Assembly (NCBI GenBank): GCA_030704615.1
Contig: CM060731.1
Coordinates: forward strand, 73,946,756 to 74,010,755
Source: Takakia lepidozioides
Taxonomy: Eukaryota; Streptophyta; Takakiopsida; Takakiales; Takakiaceae
DNA: 64,000 nt
Direction: 5' to 3'
Of the stretch, positions 1-17,096 are shown one piece after another (positions within the stretch are counted from its first letter, which is position 1; each line of letters starts with the position of its first letter). The translations under genes and the position numbers were made by a program. Below the pieces are notes generated by a model, which saw only the letters and a program-made list of their open reading frames with translations, had not been told where the DNA came from and made no database searches.

Positions 1-290
1 TACCGGGTCTCACATAAATCCATTTCCAAGTTTCGTCGCCACAGTGTGCTCTCCACCCCTGTCATTTCCAGATCAATGGCCACGAAGTCTGCAGCTTTCA
101 TGTGCCCCTTCAACTGCTTATAAGCCTCCATGAAATTCTTCTTGGTCACATTTGTCATTGCCAATAAATTAGCCCAGCTAGAATGCCCCCTTGCAACACC
201 CCGGGTGCCACACAAGTGTAAATCAGACCCACCCACAGAACCCAATCCCGTGCAACTGCGGGGAAGAAATTCCTTGGGCGCCAAGAGCAT
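1..290 (-). CDS. PARN-like (CAF1/DEDD family) poly(A) ribonuclease, 5' end of gene, partial
   Basis: Reading leftwards from an ATG at 290, the frame is open to the window edge (about 96 residues). After an Arg-containing leader of roughly 45 residues comes the start of a DEDD exonuclease domain: NVTKKNFMEAYKQLKGHMK followed by DFVAIDLEMTG, whose D-x-E pair supplies the first two metal-binding acids, then a conserved W. This wording matches plant PARN-like proteins, which shorten poly(A) tails; the plant PARN homologue AHG2 is mitochondrial, and the leader here could be a transit peptide (inference). The frame stays open upstream to a stop near 395 without another ATG, so 290 is the likely start. 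The last three DEDD acids would lie outside the window, so intactness cannot be judged. Confidence 0.8.
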   Translation of the reverse strand, partial: MLLAPKEFLPRSCTGLGSVGGSDLHLCGTRGVARGHSSWANLLAMTNVTKKNFMEAYKQLKGHMKAADFVAIDLEMTGVESTLWRRNLEMDLCETR

Positions 291-769
291 GATCCGTGTG
301 AATGCTCCTACCCACCTTCTTAAAATTCCTTTTTTCCCAAAAACCTGCTTAGCTGCCTGACTGTGGCAAGGAGGAAGAGCCAGAAAGCGTTATAGCTTGA
401 TCAAAACCTGAGGGTGGTGCCTGCGATTTCTCATCTTCCAGTACCGCCCCCTCTTCAAAAGTGATCACATGCACTCCCTGTCCTGCGTCACCATGAATAG
501 TACACCTTCATCAGCTTGGAGATTTCCTGAGCTGTTTCTGCCCAAATGTAACTCTATAGTTTATGATTAAAACAGAGTCAAGGGACTCTCTTCTTTCTTA
601 ACTCTGTCAAAGTATGTTCAGTACATCTCTCTCATCATTATGAGGTTGTCCCTGACAAGAGACACAGAGAAGAAGATGAATACAGATATATTTTATGTCC
701 AAAAGAGGAGGAGGGCCTATGAGATACAGTAGAACTAAAAGACAAATATGAAGACAGGCAAACTGCCAA
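291..769. other. Upstream region of the PARN-like gene, no gene seen
   Basis: No convincing coding region or RNA gene was found here. It lies upstream of the minus-strand PARN-like start and would include its 5' UTR and promoter, but no clear TATA box was picked out. Confidence 0.4.
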
Positions 770-1345
770 ACATTTCTGGTCTTGGAAACCGAAAGTTTCT
801 GGTGGTGATGAGCAGTCTCTGGGCAGACAAGCACCAGCACACGATGTAGAGAACGACATGACAGCAAGGGCTGTCTCCAGAATGATATCTGACCCAATTC
901 CAGCTTTGATGATGTCAGCATGTACCTCTGTGCCCTTTTCAAGAGCTTGGAGGCTCCCACACGCACGAAGAACGCAGACGAATGTCACCTTGTTTGGTTG
1001 GGCCCTTGGTGTTTCATTTGCTCATAGAGGCCAAAAAGCTTCCCTAGGACTCCCATACTGTGCATATCCTGCGATCACTGCACTCCATTGGACCACATTG
1101 CGATCAGGCATTTTGTCAAACACTTGACGTGCATCCTTCAAGCTCCCACATTTGGCATACATGCTAACAAGGGTGTTGTAGAAAGATGTTTGGCTGAAAT
1201 CCACTTTGAATAATGTGGGCATGCATCTGTCTACCCTCTGCTAGGTCTCTCTTGTTGATGCACTCCTGCAAGACTGAAACAGAATTATTATAGTGTGCCC
1301 AATCGCCTCCTTGGTTCACAATGTGCAGCGCCTCTTTCAGTCGTC
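770..1345 (-). pseudogene. Pentatricopeptide repeat (PPR, PLS-type) protein pseudogene
   Basis: Read on the minus strand, the segment gives recognisable PPR repeats in order: LAEGRQMHAHIIQSGFQPN (about 1200-1260), then, after a frame change near 1190, NTLVSMYAKCGSLKDARQVF and MPDRNVVQWSAVIAGYAQ, then after another frame change near 1020, VTFVCVLRACGSLQALEKG and VHADIIKAGIGSDIILETAL. The alternation of ~35-residue units with H-A-I/D-I helices is the PLS type used in organellar RNA editing and processing. Similarity fades into non-coding sequence at about 860, and further stops interrupt the part upstream of 1345. At least two frameshifts and only about four repeats (functional members have ten or more) mark it as a relic. 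The wording resembles the large PPR families of ferns and lycophytes. Confidence 0.8.
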
Positions 1346-2284
1346 CTCGCTCACGTCCTCACAGGCATTCGAAGGGTTCCTATCGACAGCTCTCTTGGTC
1401 TTCTTTCAACAGCAGTAGTGACGGTGGAGGTGCTACCCCGCTTCTCTCCATGAAACACCGCAGCTTGAGCTTCAGACAGCTCAAGAACTCATTTTTGGTT
1501 TTTTTGGCCAATCCGGGCAAGGTCCAAAAACATTGATGTTGATGACACGACAAAACGTGGCGATGATGACGTGGCCTTATGGCACCCTATTCCTGCTCTA
1601 AAACTAGAGTCCCACCTTCACTCCTAGCTAGAGTTAAGCTTATGCTCATGTGAAGCCTTAAACAAGCCTGAAGCATATACTCCTTTCCTCTCAAGAAACG
1701 AAGTTGCACAACCAAGGGGTGAGCGGAAAGAGCAAGCAGCGCGCCAGAGGAGGATCAAACACACGAATCAGACACTAAGCAGCTCTCATCCAAAAAACTT
1801 GTACACCAAAATCACATATAGAGCAACACCCCAATACACCGGCCTGACCTTGTGTTAGAGGACGGTCTTTATACAAAAACCCTAACCATATTGGCCCGCC
1901 GCGTGGCGAGGCTTTATAGGCCCAAGTCCACGATGCTGCTTTGCAGCCTAGATCTAATGAAGGGCCCGGATCAAGCCATCGGCCTAAACTAACCCTAACC
2001 TAAACATCATTGTATCGGATTAACGGCTTTATACGCCAAAAAAATACTATGAATGTGTATCGCCATTTTTGGATGTAAGCAAGTATGGGGCTTTACACTC
2101 CTCTAACATTTTCTTCTGAAGTGCTTGGGGTTATCAACTTGAGCTAGGGACTTGGCTACCATTAGCCCATATAACCAGATACATGCCTCACGGTGCACAA
2201 TAAAGTCCTAACCACATGACCACGAGTTGGACTAACGAGTGCACATTAGTAGGGGGTTCTTAAAACACAGTCATATACAAATTT
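1346..2284. other. Non-coding stretch, nothing recognised
   Basis: Short open frames here show no family resemblance. CCCTAA-like words near 1880 and 1995 are isolated and not telomeric arrays. A degraded PPR upstream part may extend to about 1540. Confidence 0.4.
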
Positions 2285-2495
2285 TATTTTATTTTTCAAA
2301 AGGAAACCTGGTAGCGACTGCTCACAATTCAGGCCCTTGAGGAGGAGGAAAAATTAACCCCCTTTCAGAGAAGCCATTAGGCACACAGGTGGGAAACGTG
2401 ACCACCAGACCAACCGGTCACGATCGATCCACGCACCAGGCAGGGCAGCGGGTTTGAACCCCGAACCACCAGGGCGACTCACTGTGCACTTACAT
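2285..2495 (-). repeat. tRNA-derived SINE (minus orientation)
   Basis: On the minus strand a tRNA-like head has a B-box word GGTTCAAACCC (about 2451-2461). It is followed by a tail ending in a GGCCTGAATTGTGAGCAGTC-like word, then a pyrimidine/T-rich run. The same head-tail order recurs at 3712-3905, 7247-7487 and 47838-48045, which is what defines the family. The sequence is diverged, so ends are approximate. Confidence 0.65.
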
Positions 2496-2579
2496 GAAGG
2501 GATAAATTTTAAACAGTCAAATTATACATATTTTACATAGAATTATAGAATCGTGGGTTCATCTGGAGTGTCTTCCTTG

Positions 2580-2905
2580 TCACTGAACTGCTGCAATTGT
2601 GCATGCAGGCCCCGTGACTATGTTTTGAATAGTATAGGATCGAGGGCCTATATTTTGTTGTCTTCCTGGTACGGTGTAGGCAGGACCTGGTGTTGATAAT
2701 ACAGTAGTGTTCACCAGGTCTTGGAGGGTCAGCTTCCACGCCTCTTGTAGCTGCCAGCGTCCAGCTATGATATACGCAGGGGCGTTTGGATCAATGAGAA
2801 GCTGATGGTAAGGCCCTGGCCCTGGGGTGCCTTCATCAATGTGTTCCCAATTTCGCCCTTTTATGGTGTTATAAGCCCTCCTACGGTGGTTCACAGCAGA
2901 CTTGT
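2580..2905 (-). CDS. SHIPPO/ODF3-type (STPGR) repeat exon, sperm-tail protein fragment
   Basis: A minus-strand open frame of about 104 residues contains repeated Pro-Gly-Tyr units: RAYNTIKGRNWEHIDEGTPG, then PGPYHQLLIDPNAPAYIIAG, then VLSTPGPAYTVPGRQ followed by RSYTI. The alternation of (S/T)PGPxxY with AYxIxGR is the signature of SHIPPO/ODF3 (CIMAP) repeats, found in proteins that line axonemal microtubules. In plants such proteins are expected only where sperm are flagellated. I see an exon-sized piece ending at a stop at 2580; no neighbouring exons were identified, so it may be one exon of a larger gene or a relic. A further open minus frame at 2924-3157 shows no recognisable repeats. Confidence 0.6.
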
Positions 2906-3711
2906 AACATCAGAAAGACTTGGTCAGAGTATATTTTGGCACCTTTGATTGCTAGTTATTGTTGGGCCACTTTTGGCATTACGGACAACGATATCATCTA
3001 TTTCATGAAATCGATCAAGGGTTTGCTTCTTTGTGTCTCCAATCCCGGCATTCCCTGTTACTGACTTGCAAATCTTGACAGATCTAGAGACAAACGTACC
3101 TTGGAAATTCATAATTGCCTTTGCATTGACACTAGTATAGTCATTTAGGTCACTCACACTTTGAGCTGCTGTTTCTATACGTACTGCTCAAGCACACAAA
3201 GGTTGGCTTCTTTCATCCCTTCAGACCCCGTTTCAATTGACAGGGTCATATCCTTGGACACAAACAGTCTGCATGATGGTATTGACTGGGCTGCACAGAC
3301 TAGATTACTGACTTACAATGAAAACACCAGATTCCTTAACACATCGATTCAACCCGTCTCGATGTTGAAGATTTGGCCTGCTTTCAATACAAACCAGTCC
3401 CCCATCAACAACAGGAAAACTGACTTTATCGATCCCTTTTCATATGTAAAAGAGAAACAGTGGGACCTTCATTACCACAACTTCTAACAGCAACTTGTAG
3501 GAGTCCACAGTAACTGAAGGTTGATGCAACTGGTGAATGCCGGTATCTTGCAACTGTGACAGTAATTAAAAGTAGCAAAAGCATACAATATAATAGCTTC
3601 GCCAGTTGAATTTCCTAAGATTAAAAAGATATACTAGTGTTTTTAACCATTCGAAATATTTGCATACATACATGACAAAAGGGCACTGTTTTTTAACATA
3701 ATATAACTTTA
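2906..3711. other. Unassigned region between SHIPPO exon and SINE
   Basis: Open frames of 77-108 codons exist on both strands but resemble no family I know. A minus segment at 3110-3157 ends at a possible GT donor and could be a small exon, but nothing confirms it. Confidence 0.3.
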
Positions 3712-3905
3712 TATTTTTATTTAAAAAGGAAACCGATGAGCGACAGCTCACAATCAGGCCCTTTACACATATAAGCCATGAAGCCAAGAGATACAATCCC
3801 GGCCATGAGACCATACCACACAAGACACGGTATCAAGATTTGAGCGCAAACCACTTGGGTCGCACAATATCCTTTATCCATCTGAGCTACCGGCTGTTGC
3901 TTAAC
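3712..3905 (-). repeat. tRNA-derived SINE (minus orientation)
   Basis: On the minus strand the head reads GGTAGCTCAGATGGATAA (tRNA A-box-like) with a B-box-like GCTCAAATCTT. The tail is GGGCCTGATTGTGAGCTGTC, then a TTT-rich end. It is the same family as the copies at 2285, 7247 and 47838, and lies just downstream of the GH1 gene. Confidence 0.75.
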
Positions 3906-4101
3906 GTCTACTATAATTTCAAAAATATATGTATATATATGCGGTTAAACCATGAAACAATCTAGCTATAGGACTATTCTTAACCGAGCGATGAACTCCA
4001 CGGATGGGCACATTTGATGAAGAGTGCACCCAGTCACACTTGCCACCTCGAACAACCAGCAAATTGCATGGCATCTCACCCGACATGCCCTTCTCTACAA
4101 A

Positions 4102-10567
<6,466 letters not shown>

Positions 10568-10676
10568 CTTATGCTGTATTCTCTCTCTCTCTCTCGCGGC
10601 CCTCGCCCGCATCAAGTTCTCCAGTTCCAGCTGAAGAACTCCCTTCAACTGTTGTATGAGCAGTCGTCCCTTCCTC

Positions 10677-10686
10677 TATTTATATA
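10677..10686 (-). promoter_or_regulatory. TATA box of the GH1 gene
   Basis: On the minus strand the sequence is ACATATATAAATAGAGG, a textbook plant TATA box, about 110 bases upstream of the ATG at 10567. That leaves room for a transcription start near 10650 and a short leader containing a (GA)n tract. The equivalent site upstream of the paralogue at 59.07 kb reads GAGATCTAAATAGACGG, so the box is damaged there. Confidence 0.75.
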
Positions 10687-11039
10687 TGTCTTGAGCACAA
10701 CTGGCCGATCATGGCGCAGTGTATTATTGGTTCTGTGGCCGATCATTGCGCTCTGTACTTAGTTACGTTAAAACGATCCATGCTGATGAGGCGCAGTTAC
10801 GAAAACGTAAAAATCCATCTCGGTACTGGAGATCTGTAATGATCTAGTCTGATCGATATTATCCATTCTGACGACGCGCATTCACGAGCCCTAAGAATCA
10901 CTAATGCACGAACCTTACATACTCTGGAACCGTCAGTCATCTGTTGGATCGATAAACCGGTTTTAGGACGAGTCGAGCCGTTAGATTTTATTCTATCTAT
11001 GTCGTCCATTGCCTAAATGCTATGTGCATCGTCGGATTG

Positions 11040-11500
11040 ATTGAACCCACATTGGACATGAGCGTCTACCTGTCGATTATTCTTCTGACAGTTTGATTAT
11101 GCAATTTAGTCCGGACGTCAATCACTTTGGATTTTAGGCGAGAACGAGACAGTAGTTAGCTGCAACCTTGCAAATGTGTCGTTGCCTTTCTGTACTGAAC
11201 GCAGTACGTTAAATTTCTCGACAGGAGGATGCTATGCTCGTGAAGAATATGGGACTGGATGCGTAGCGCTTCTCAAAATCTTGGTCAAGCATTGTATGCA
11301 GATCTAATGACTATTTCTCATGTGCTCATAGAGTCAGACTTTGGAGGCACTGGGACCTATATGTATATTGTGTCCAGGCTCTATGAAAGTTCTGAATTCC
11401 CTAGTGGCAGCAGATCATTTTGGTCGAGCAAAAATTGCATGGAGGGAGTGCCGCTCAAAGCTTCATCGTAGCATAAAAAGAGGATATAACGTTTTCCTGA
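11040..11500 (+). pseudogene. GH1 fragment: intron 3 - exon 4 - intron 4, opposite strand to the gene
   Basis: At 11222-11300 the plus strand matches exon 4 of the GH1 gene, giving a frame of [11 protein letters not shown], then a stop (TAG for the TAT Tyr codon), then RFSKSWS. The 11040-11220 part matches intron 3 in the same sense, and 11300-11420 matches intron 4 sequence including the CTTTGGAGGCACTGGGACC word. Thus a piece of the gene lies upstream of the gene itself, head-on to it. The premature stop and missing neighbouring exons make it non-functional. Confidence 0.8.
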
Positions 11501-13809
11501 TTATGTTACTGTGGTATGGAGAGATACAGAAAAGGAACCCCAATATGGGTTATGACGAGCTGGGGGAGGGGGGTGTTCACTCTTTGTAAATGTCCTATAC
11601 CACCTGCGGAACAGTGGGTATTTAAAAAATGCCATATAATGTAACTTTTGTGGATTTAACTATGTTTGTTTTTTAAATGTATGTATTATCAAATTAAAAC
11701 CCCTGTTACACCATTAGGCTCACACACTGTAATTTGTTAAGAGTAGGTTGTTAAAATACCTCTTTATGTAGATTACCCTATTAATTTCATCGGACCCTCT
11801 ATAGTTTATAACGTGATACGAAGAAACAAATAATGTTAGTTTTAAGTCTTATAATGGAGTAAATTTTAAACCAGACATGTGACTATCATAAATGTAAGTT
11901 ATACTTCACTTTTTTTTTTTAAAACTAACCCTTTGCAGTATTCACATTTATGTAACTAATTGGTTTTAAAAGTCCCATTTCAGTACAAACATTTGTTTGC
12001 AAGTGACGAGTTACATGTCTCAAAGTGACCTCCCCAAGATGACGAGCGTCCTGAAAGCGAATAAAAACATGACACGTCGGCAAGACTCATCCGGTTATGT
12101 TTGGCATTTTGGATCAGTTAGATGAAGTTTCTTATTTGATCGATCACTTCTGTGCTACGTGTTGCAAACTATACCATACATTTGAATTCTGTCCGAGACA
12201 ACATAGATCTAGTATTACTAACACCGTAAAAATGCAGCATCAGTTTTCAAGTATGGGCTGGCTTCAATAATTAATTTATCATCACTTTGAAAAAAGATTA
12301 TGTCTTATGTGCCCCTTGGGGCTTGTAAGGGTTTTCATATTTTTACCCTTTAAATAATGCAAGTAAAGCTCACAATGGCAAGTTCCCCCCCTTTTGCTTT
12401 TAAAAACAATAAAATAAAAATAGAAAGCATTTGTCAAGCACTTGTTGGCTCTACCCCGTCTCAAATCCTAATTACTCTAAGAAATGTACATATCTATTCC
12501 ATATCCAGAAAATATCACCTAGTAATTTCCTTTGTTAACCCCAAAATGCCTAACTGGATATCCCTGAGTGGCCTTATGGTTTCACTTCAACACAAACTTC
12601 TTGACTGATTCTAGCAACACGGAATTCAACGGATTCTAGCCAACGCTGTGGTGCTGCCGCTTGGTTAACCTGGGCAAATCCCCTCACAATGAGCCTCTCT
12701 CACACACACACGTGTCAAGAAATCTAGTGTGAAAAAGAGAGAATTACATTCATGGACAACTTTGCTTTAAAATTAGGGCAGTCAGTTGCCCAATTTTGGC
12801 AGTCAATCTAGATTTCATAAAAATTGAGGCAAATCTGAACAAATAATTTACATTTAAATGAGCGTTTAAGGGTTGATAAACAATGGGTCACTGCAAACCC
12901 ATATGAAGGATTACATGGATGGAACGATCAAAAAAATTGTGAGGACCTTCCCCACTTCATTGAAAGCATTGGCACTATCTGGGTTTTAAACAACAAACCC
13001 AATTTTCCCTTAAAATAGAAAAAGGTGGCAAAGTGATGAATAGCAATGTTGACCCCATCAGGATCACTACACAAAGGAGGTATACCCAAATCTTGTCCAA
13101 ACAATCTGAAAAATTAGGAGAAGCTGCCCACCATCATGAGATATATTCTTCTGGAAATTGGGTTCAATTGGATGAGCCATTAAATAATTTCGATAAGATT
13201 TATGATTTTTTTTTCCTATTTTGCAAAGGATTTATTCTCAAAAGGTTATAAAATTCCTTACTGAAAAAATCATGCAATTAGAGGTGCCAGGAGGTAAGTG
13301 ATACACTTAGGAACATGACTTAAGGCAAGTTGTGTAGATCTTAGCATAGTCTTAGTAACCAAAAAAAAAGTGGCTAAGATGCAAGCTGTAAGATGCAATT
13401 AGCTGATTTGCCGCTTCTACCGTTTTTGAGCACCGCCCATGTTCACTTAACTTAATCTTAAACGGCAGAAGGGCCTCATCGGCTGCCTTCCCCTATACGT
13501 TATGGTCAGGAGATGGTTTTCTTGCCATTTTCTACCATCCGTTAGTTGGCAGAACGACTGAGTAGCACCGCCTGCTCTACTGTCCGGGCAGTTTCTCTTA
13601 ACTGACGATAACGTGATGGAACTGGCCCCTGAGCTGCACTACCTGAAATTTCGTCTCGGCCAGGTTAAGGTTATTTCGACGGAATTGTACTTGTGGTAGA
13701 AAGTAGGTACAGCGTAACATGCACCTGACGTGTGGCAGAAACTTACCGCCTGACAGAATCTTACAGGAACATGACATGTGGCAGAAAGTATTGCCATACA
13801 GCAACGTAC
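11500..13809. other. AT-rich stretch without recognised genes
   Basis: No coding family, SINE or LTR was recognised. One item of note is GGGGGTGTTCACTCTTTGTAAATGT at about 11570-11595, which resembles the terminal inverted repeat of the Mutator-like element at 24228 (see findings; quoted in part only). The remainder has short open frames in low-complexity sequence. Confidence 0.4.
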
Positions 13810-13955
13810 ACTTGCGTGGGGCATGCGCCCGGCCCGGCGCACCTACGTGGCCCGCCGCCACCCGCCCGCGGCCGCGGCCCCCTAGTCTGACGACTCACCT
13901 CCGCGCGGTCACCGCGACCACGTCGCATGTAGTACAGATCCTTGGTGAGAAATAT
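13810..13955 (+). repeat. Left arm of a GC-rich inverted repeat
   Basis: This segment, with CACCTCCGCGCGGTCACCGC and CATGCGCCCGGCCCGG, is matched in reverse complement by 15070-15200. The arms are diverged but share several 12-18 base words in order. They enclose about 1.1 kb containing a SINE tail and a fold-back element. Confidence 0.65.
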
Positions 13956-14029
13956 ATTTGTCACTATAAGGAACATTAAATTAGGAGGGTTTGCAAGAAG
14001 GTAGTCAGTGTGGGTGGTAGTGTCGATTT

Positions 14030-14105
14030 TTATTTTTTTCCAAAGAGAAACACCTGGGAGCGACGGGTCACAAATCAGGCCCCTTAATTATAATGAGAGG
14101 AGAAA
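14030..14105 (-). repeat. SINE tail fragment
   Basis: The sequence AGAAACACCTGGGAGCGACG followed by GGTCACAAATCAGGCCCCTT is the 3' tail of the SINE family seen at 47838 and 3712. The tRNA-like head is missing. Confidence 0.65.
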
Positions 14106-14118
14106 ATAACCACTGTTG

Positions 14119-14395
14119 GGCGGGTATTTAATTTTTTTCATAACCGGCGGTTCCGGTTACTTCTACGGTTACTTACAAAAACCTCAAATAACTGGCCATT
14201 TTCATCAAATAACCGTGGGTATTGGGCGGCTCTATAATAGGTTCTTTGCTTGGTTATTTGATGCTTGACCTCCGTTGGTTCCTAACTGGACCGGTTACTT
14301 CATTTTTCCACCTCTGCCGGTCATATATATATATATATATATAACCGGATAGGTAACCGCCGGGTAGTAGAGAGAAATTTAAATAACCATCCAAC
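14119..14395. mobile_element. Fold-back (MITE-like) element rich in CCGGTTA words
   Basis: The left end (GGTATTTAATTTTTTTCATA, then ACCGGCGGTTCCGGTTAC) is matched in inverse by the right end (AACCGGATAGGTAACCGCCG near 14342-14362, then AAATTTAAATAACC). The interior repeats GGTTACTT, GGTTATTT and an (AT)n run. It has no coding capacity. No clean target duplication was identified, so the class is uncertain. Confidence 0.5.
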
Positions 14396-15069
14396 ATTGA
14401 AAATAACCTCTTTCACAAAAATAACGGAGGAGTCCGGTCAAGCCAGTCTTTTTCTTTTTCGACCTGGAAACTCGGTCAGCTACTTGTACAAAGGAATTAT
14501 AGGGGATCAAATCAGAGATTTTCGCCAAAAAGCACCAGGAGATAAATTTCAGGAGCCTAATCTTGCCAACGTGGACCAATGAAAACATGACACCTGGAAT
14601 ATAGCCACTTTTCTAATTTTGTCACCTTGATATACTCGCCACATAGGCACTGGGTGGAATTCATATTTGGCCCCGCCAGCGATTTTGGAGATATGAAAAA
14701 AGAAAACACTGGGTCGAGCCCGATAGGGAGAGCCTGCATTCCGCCAGGTGGAACGGGTCCTCCAGGGCACGTTCCGGAGCGTAACCAGCTTTCCCCATTG
14801 TCGATTCTCAGGAGACGTATGGCTGAGATTATCCCTATGAATTCCTAGATTTGAGAGCATGTACCCGTTGATTAGATTGATCGTATGGTCGAGAGGAGTT
14901 CTCTTAGTCTGTATGGTTTATGCTCCTATTTTTGGAATGCTTGGAGTGGGGTCAACAGAGCCCCTTGTTTGTGCGCTGCCGCCGTTAACGTACAGGAACG
15001 GGCCTCTAAAACACCCGGAAACAAACACCAAAACCGGTTACGTTCCTCATAAGTTACTTGGAAGATGTA

Positions 15070-15200
15070 CTTTGGAGCCCACCTGAGGATCTGTAAAGGC
15101 ATGCGGTGACCGCGCGGAGGTGAGGCGCCAGACTGGGGGGGGGGGGGGCGCGGCAGCGGGTGGGCGGGGGTTGCATGCCCGTGCCGGGCCCGGGAGGCAC
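15070..15200 (-). repeat. Right arm of the GC-rich inverted repeat
   Basis: This is the reverse-complement partner of 13810-13955, sharing GCGGTGACCGCGCGGAGGTG. It includes a run of 14 G (15136-15149) that is absent from the left arm. Confidence 0.65.
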
Positions 15201-15273
15201 TTATAGACATGCAGTGAGCATCGTAAAAGGCACTTTTAAGGGCCTGTCCTCATCCCCGCAGAAGATAGGACAT

Positions 15274-15311
15274 GAGGCTGAAAGGCTGAAAGGCTGAAAG
15301 GCTGAAAGGCG
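15274..15311 (+). repeat. GGCTGAAA short tandem repeat
   Basis: Four and a half perfect copies of the octamer GGCTGAAA occur directly in tandem. No gene context is evident. Confidence 0.85.
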
Positions 15312-15567
15312 GTGGATGCAGAAGGGTCGGGTGAGCAAGACGAGCACTGATTATCGAACATTCAATGCAAATGCCTTTATGGAGGCAGCCCACGCCTTGT
15401 CCGTGGCCTGCTCCAAAGTGGCTCGCCTGCTGGCCTCACCAGTCAAAAGCCCAGCAAGGATATCTTATCTGATCTTAAGCTTACCCCGACCACAGCCCTG
15501 TTTATCCCCTACTATTTCCAGGAAAAAAAGGAAGCCGGCCCTTCAACATGTAAGTTAATTTAAGGGA

Positions 15568-15630
15568 CAGTTTATTTTTAAAAGGGAAACACCCCGGACT
15601 CAGCAACTGCTCACAAAAGGCCCCTTAACT
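15568..15630 (-). repeat. SINE tail fragment
   Basis: AAAAGGGAAACACCCCGGAC followed by TCAGCAACTGCTCACAAAAGG matches the family tail, diverged. The following 200 bases are low-complexity and not clearly SINE. Confidence 0.5.
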
Positions 15631-16127
15631 ATCTTTTTTCTTTTTTTATTAAACAAAGGGGATGGAGGCCCTTTAATTCATATTAAATAAAAGGTGTCTT
15701 GGAAAAAATAACCAAGACAAGAGGCCATGAGGCATGCATCTCAAGCGATCAGGTAGCACCCTTGAACCAACCACCTAGGGCTAAGCTCTAATCACAGAAA
15801 TGGCTTACCGGGAATCAGCGAGCTATAAGCCACAAAAATAGGCGCAGAAACCCCTTATTTCGTGTGCAGGAACCCTAGTTGCGTTCCATGGAAACATGGG
15901 TACCCTATTGCCATATTTTGTGCTCCCGACTCCATTTTCTTGTGCTCATGTTTTACCAACCCCCTCCTATTTTTTTCCTACATAAAATATATTTCCAATC
16001 AAAATGAAGGAAACATTGAATGTTTTGTAAAGTTTGAATATTAGTTTCAAAAGTCATCACTAGTACTACGGAGGAGTGACACGTAGCGTGTGCAAGATAT
16101 TCATGTAGTTAGAATATAACTATAGTT

Positions 16128-16335
16128 GATAGTGTAGTTGGATAGTGCATTGAGTCGCCCATGTGATTTTGGGTTCAAATCCCGCTACCTTGTTAGGTGT
16201 GTTATGATCTTCTCCTCCTTCCCTTGGGTGGTGTCCTTTGAGCCTTGTCCTCCTCATGGGAGTTTATTATGAAAGAGGCTGTTTTCTCCTCTCACTATAA
16301 TTAAGTTAAGGGCCACATATTTCTTTCATGTCCCC
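16128..16335 (+). repeat. tRNA-derived SINE (plus orientation), divergent tail
   Basis: The head has TGTAGTTGGATAGTGCATTG (A-box-like) and B box GGGTTCAAATCCCG. Its end (AGTTAAGGGCCACATATTTC) differs from the other copies, so it may be a subfamily. Confidence 0.65.
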
Positions 16336-17096
16336 TGTAACTCAAAGAGGGAGCTGATGCGATGTAGCTCCGTAATGGGCGAAGAGTGTTGGTTAGGGAC
16401 TTAGAGCTTAAGTTCTATGTCATCGGAGAGGTTACATTGTGCTCCTAGGACTGTGTTTTCCAAGTGTCTTCCTCTCTGTATCGTGTTTCGTGTGTCTGGA
16501 TGCCTTATGCTTCTTCTGTGCCCGCTCAGTGGCTCTCCTCAAGGCTACGCGGGTGTATTTCCAGCTCTTCATAGCTTGTCTATCTCTCAGCTGGAATCAC
16601 TGCATTGTGCTTTATTCTAGCTAGGCTCTAGAGTCCCCCAACCCCCCCCCCCCCCCCAGTGTCTTCTCCTTAGTTTCTTCATGTCCGGGTTAGCAGTGCG
16701 ATTTCCTTCCCTGCATTTCCTTCCGTGCTTCTTAGCGCATCCCGCCTGTTGGTCAACTTTCTCATCTTGTTCTCATCCCTGTACAGCTCGTCCCTCGAGC
16801 AATGGACTTCTTCAATGCAATTTATTTCCTTCAAGCGGTGTGATGCCTTGCTACCTTGATTCAAAGTGTTGTTTGCAAAATCAGCGCATCTTTCATTTTT
16901 CCGCTCCCCACTAGTTTTAACTTCCGTGGGTTTCTGTTCCAGTATTGCCAGTTCTCCTTGCTAACTCCTTCTTGTTGTACGATTGGAAGGAGGTCTCTTC
17001 GGTGGTCCTGTGCAGGGACCTTCTTATTAGAGCACCTAATGTCTTGCCCTCAGTTGTGTTTGCTTCATTCTAGATTTCGCTCGCGTTTTTTTCGTC

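Noticed and set aside
1875-2010. Telomere-like CCCTAA words
   Set aside because: Only single or double imperfect copies separated by other sequence; not an interstitial telomeric array.
13598-13979. Overlapping open frames near 13.7 kb
   Set aside because: High-GC composition lowers stop frequency on both strands; no domain seen, and the segment is an inverted-repeat arm.
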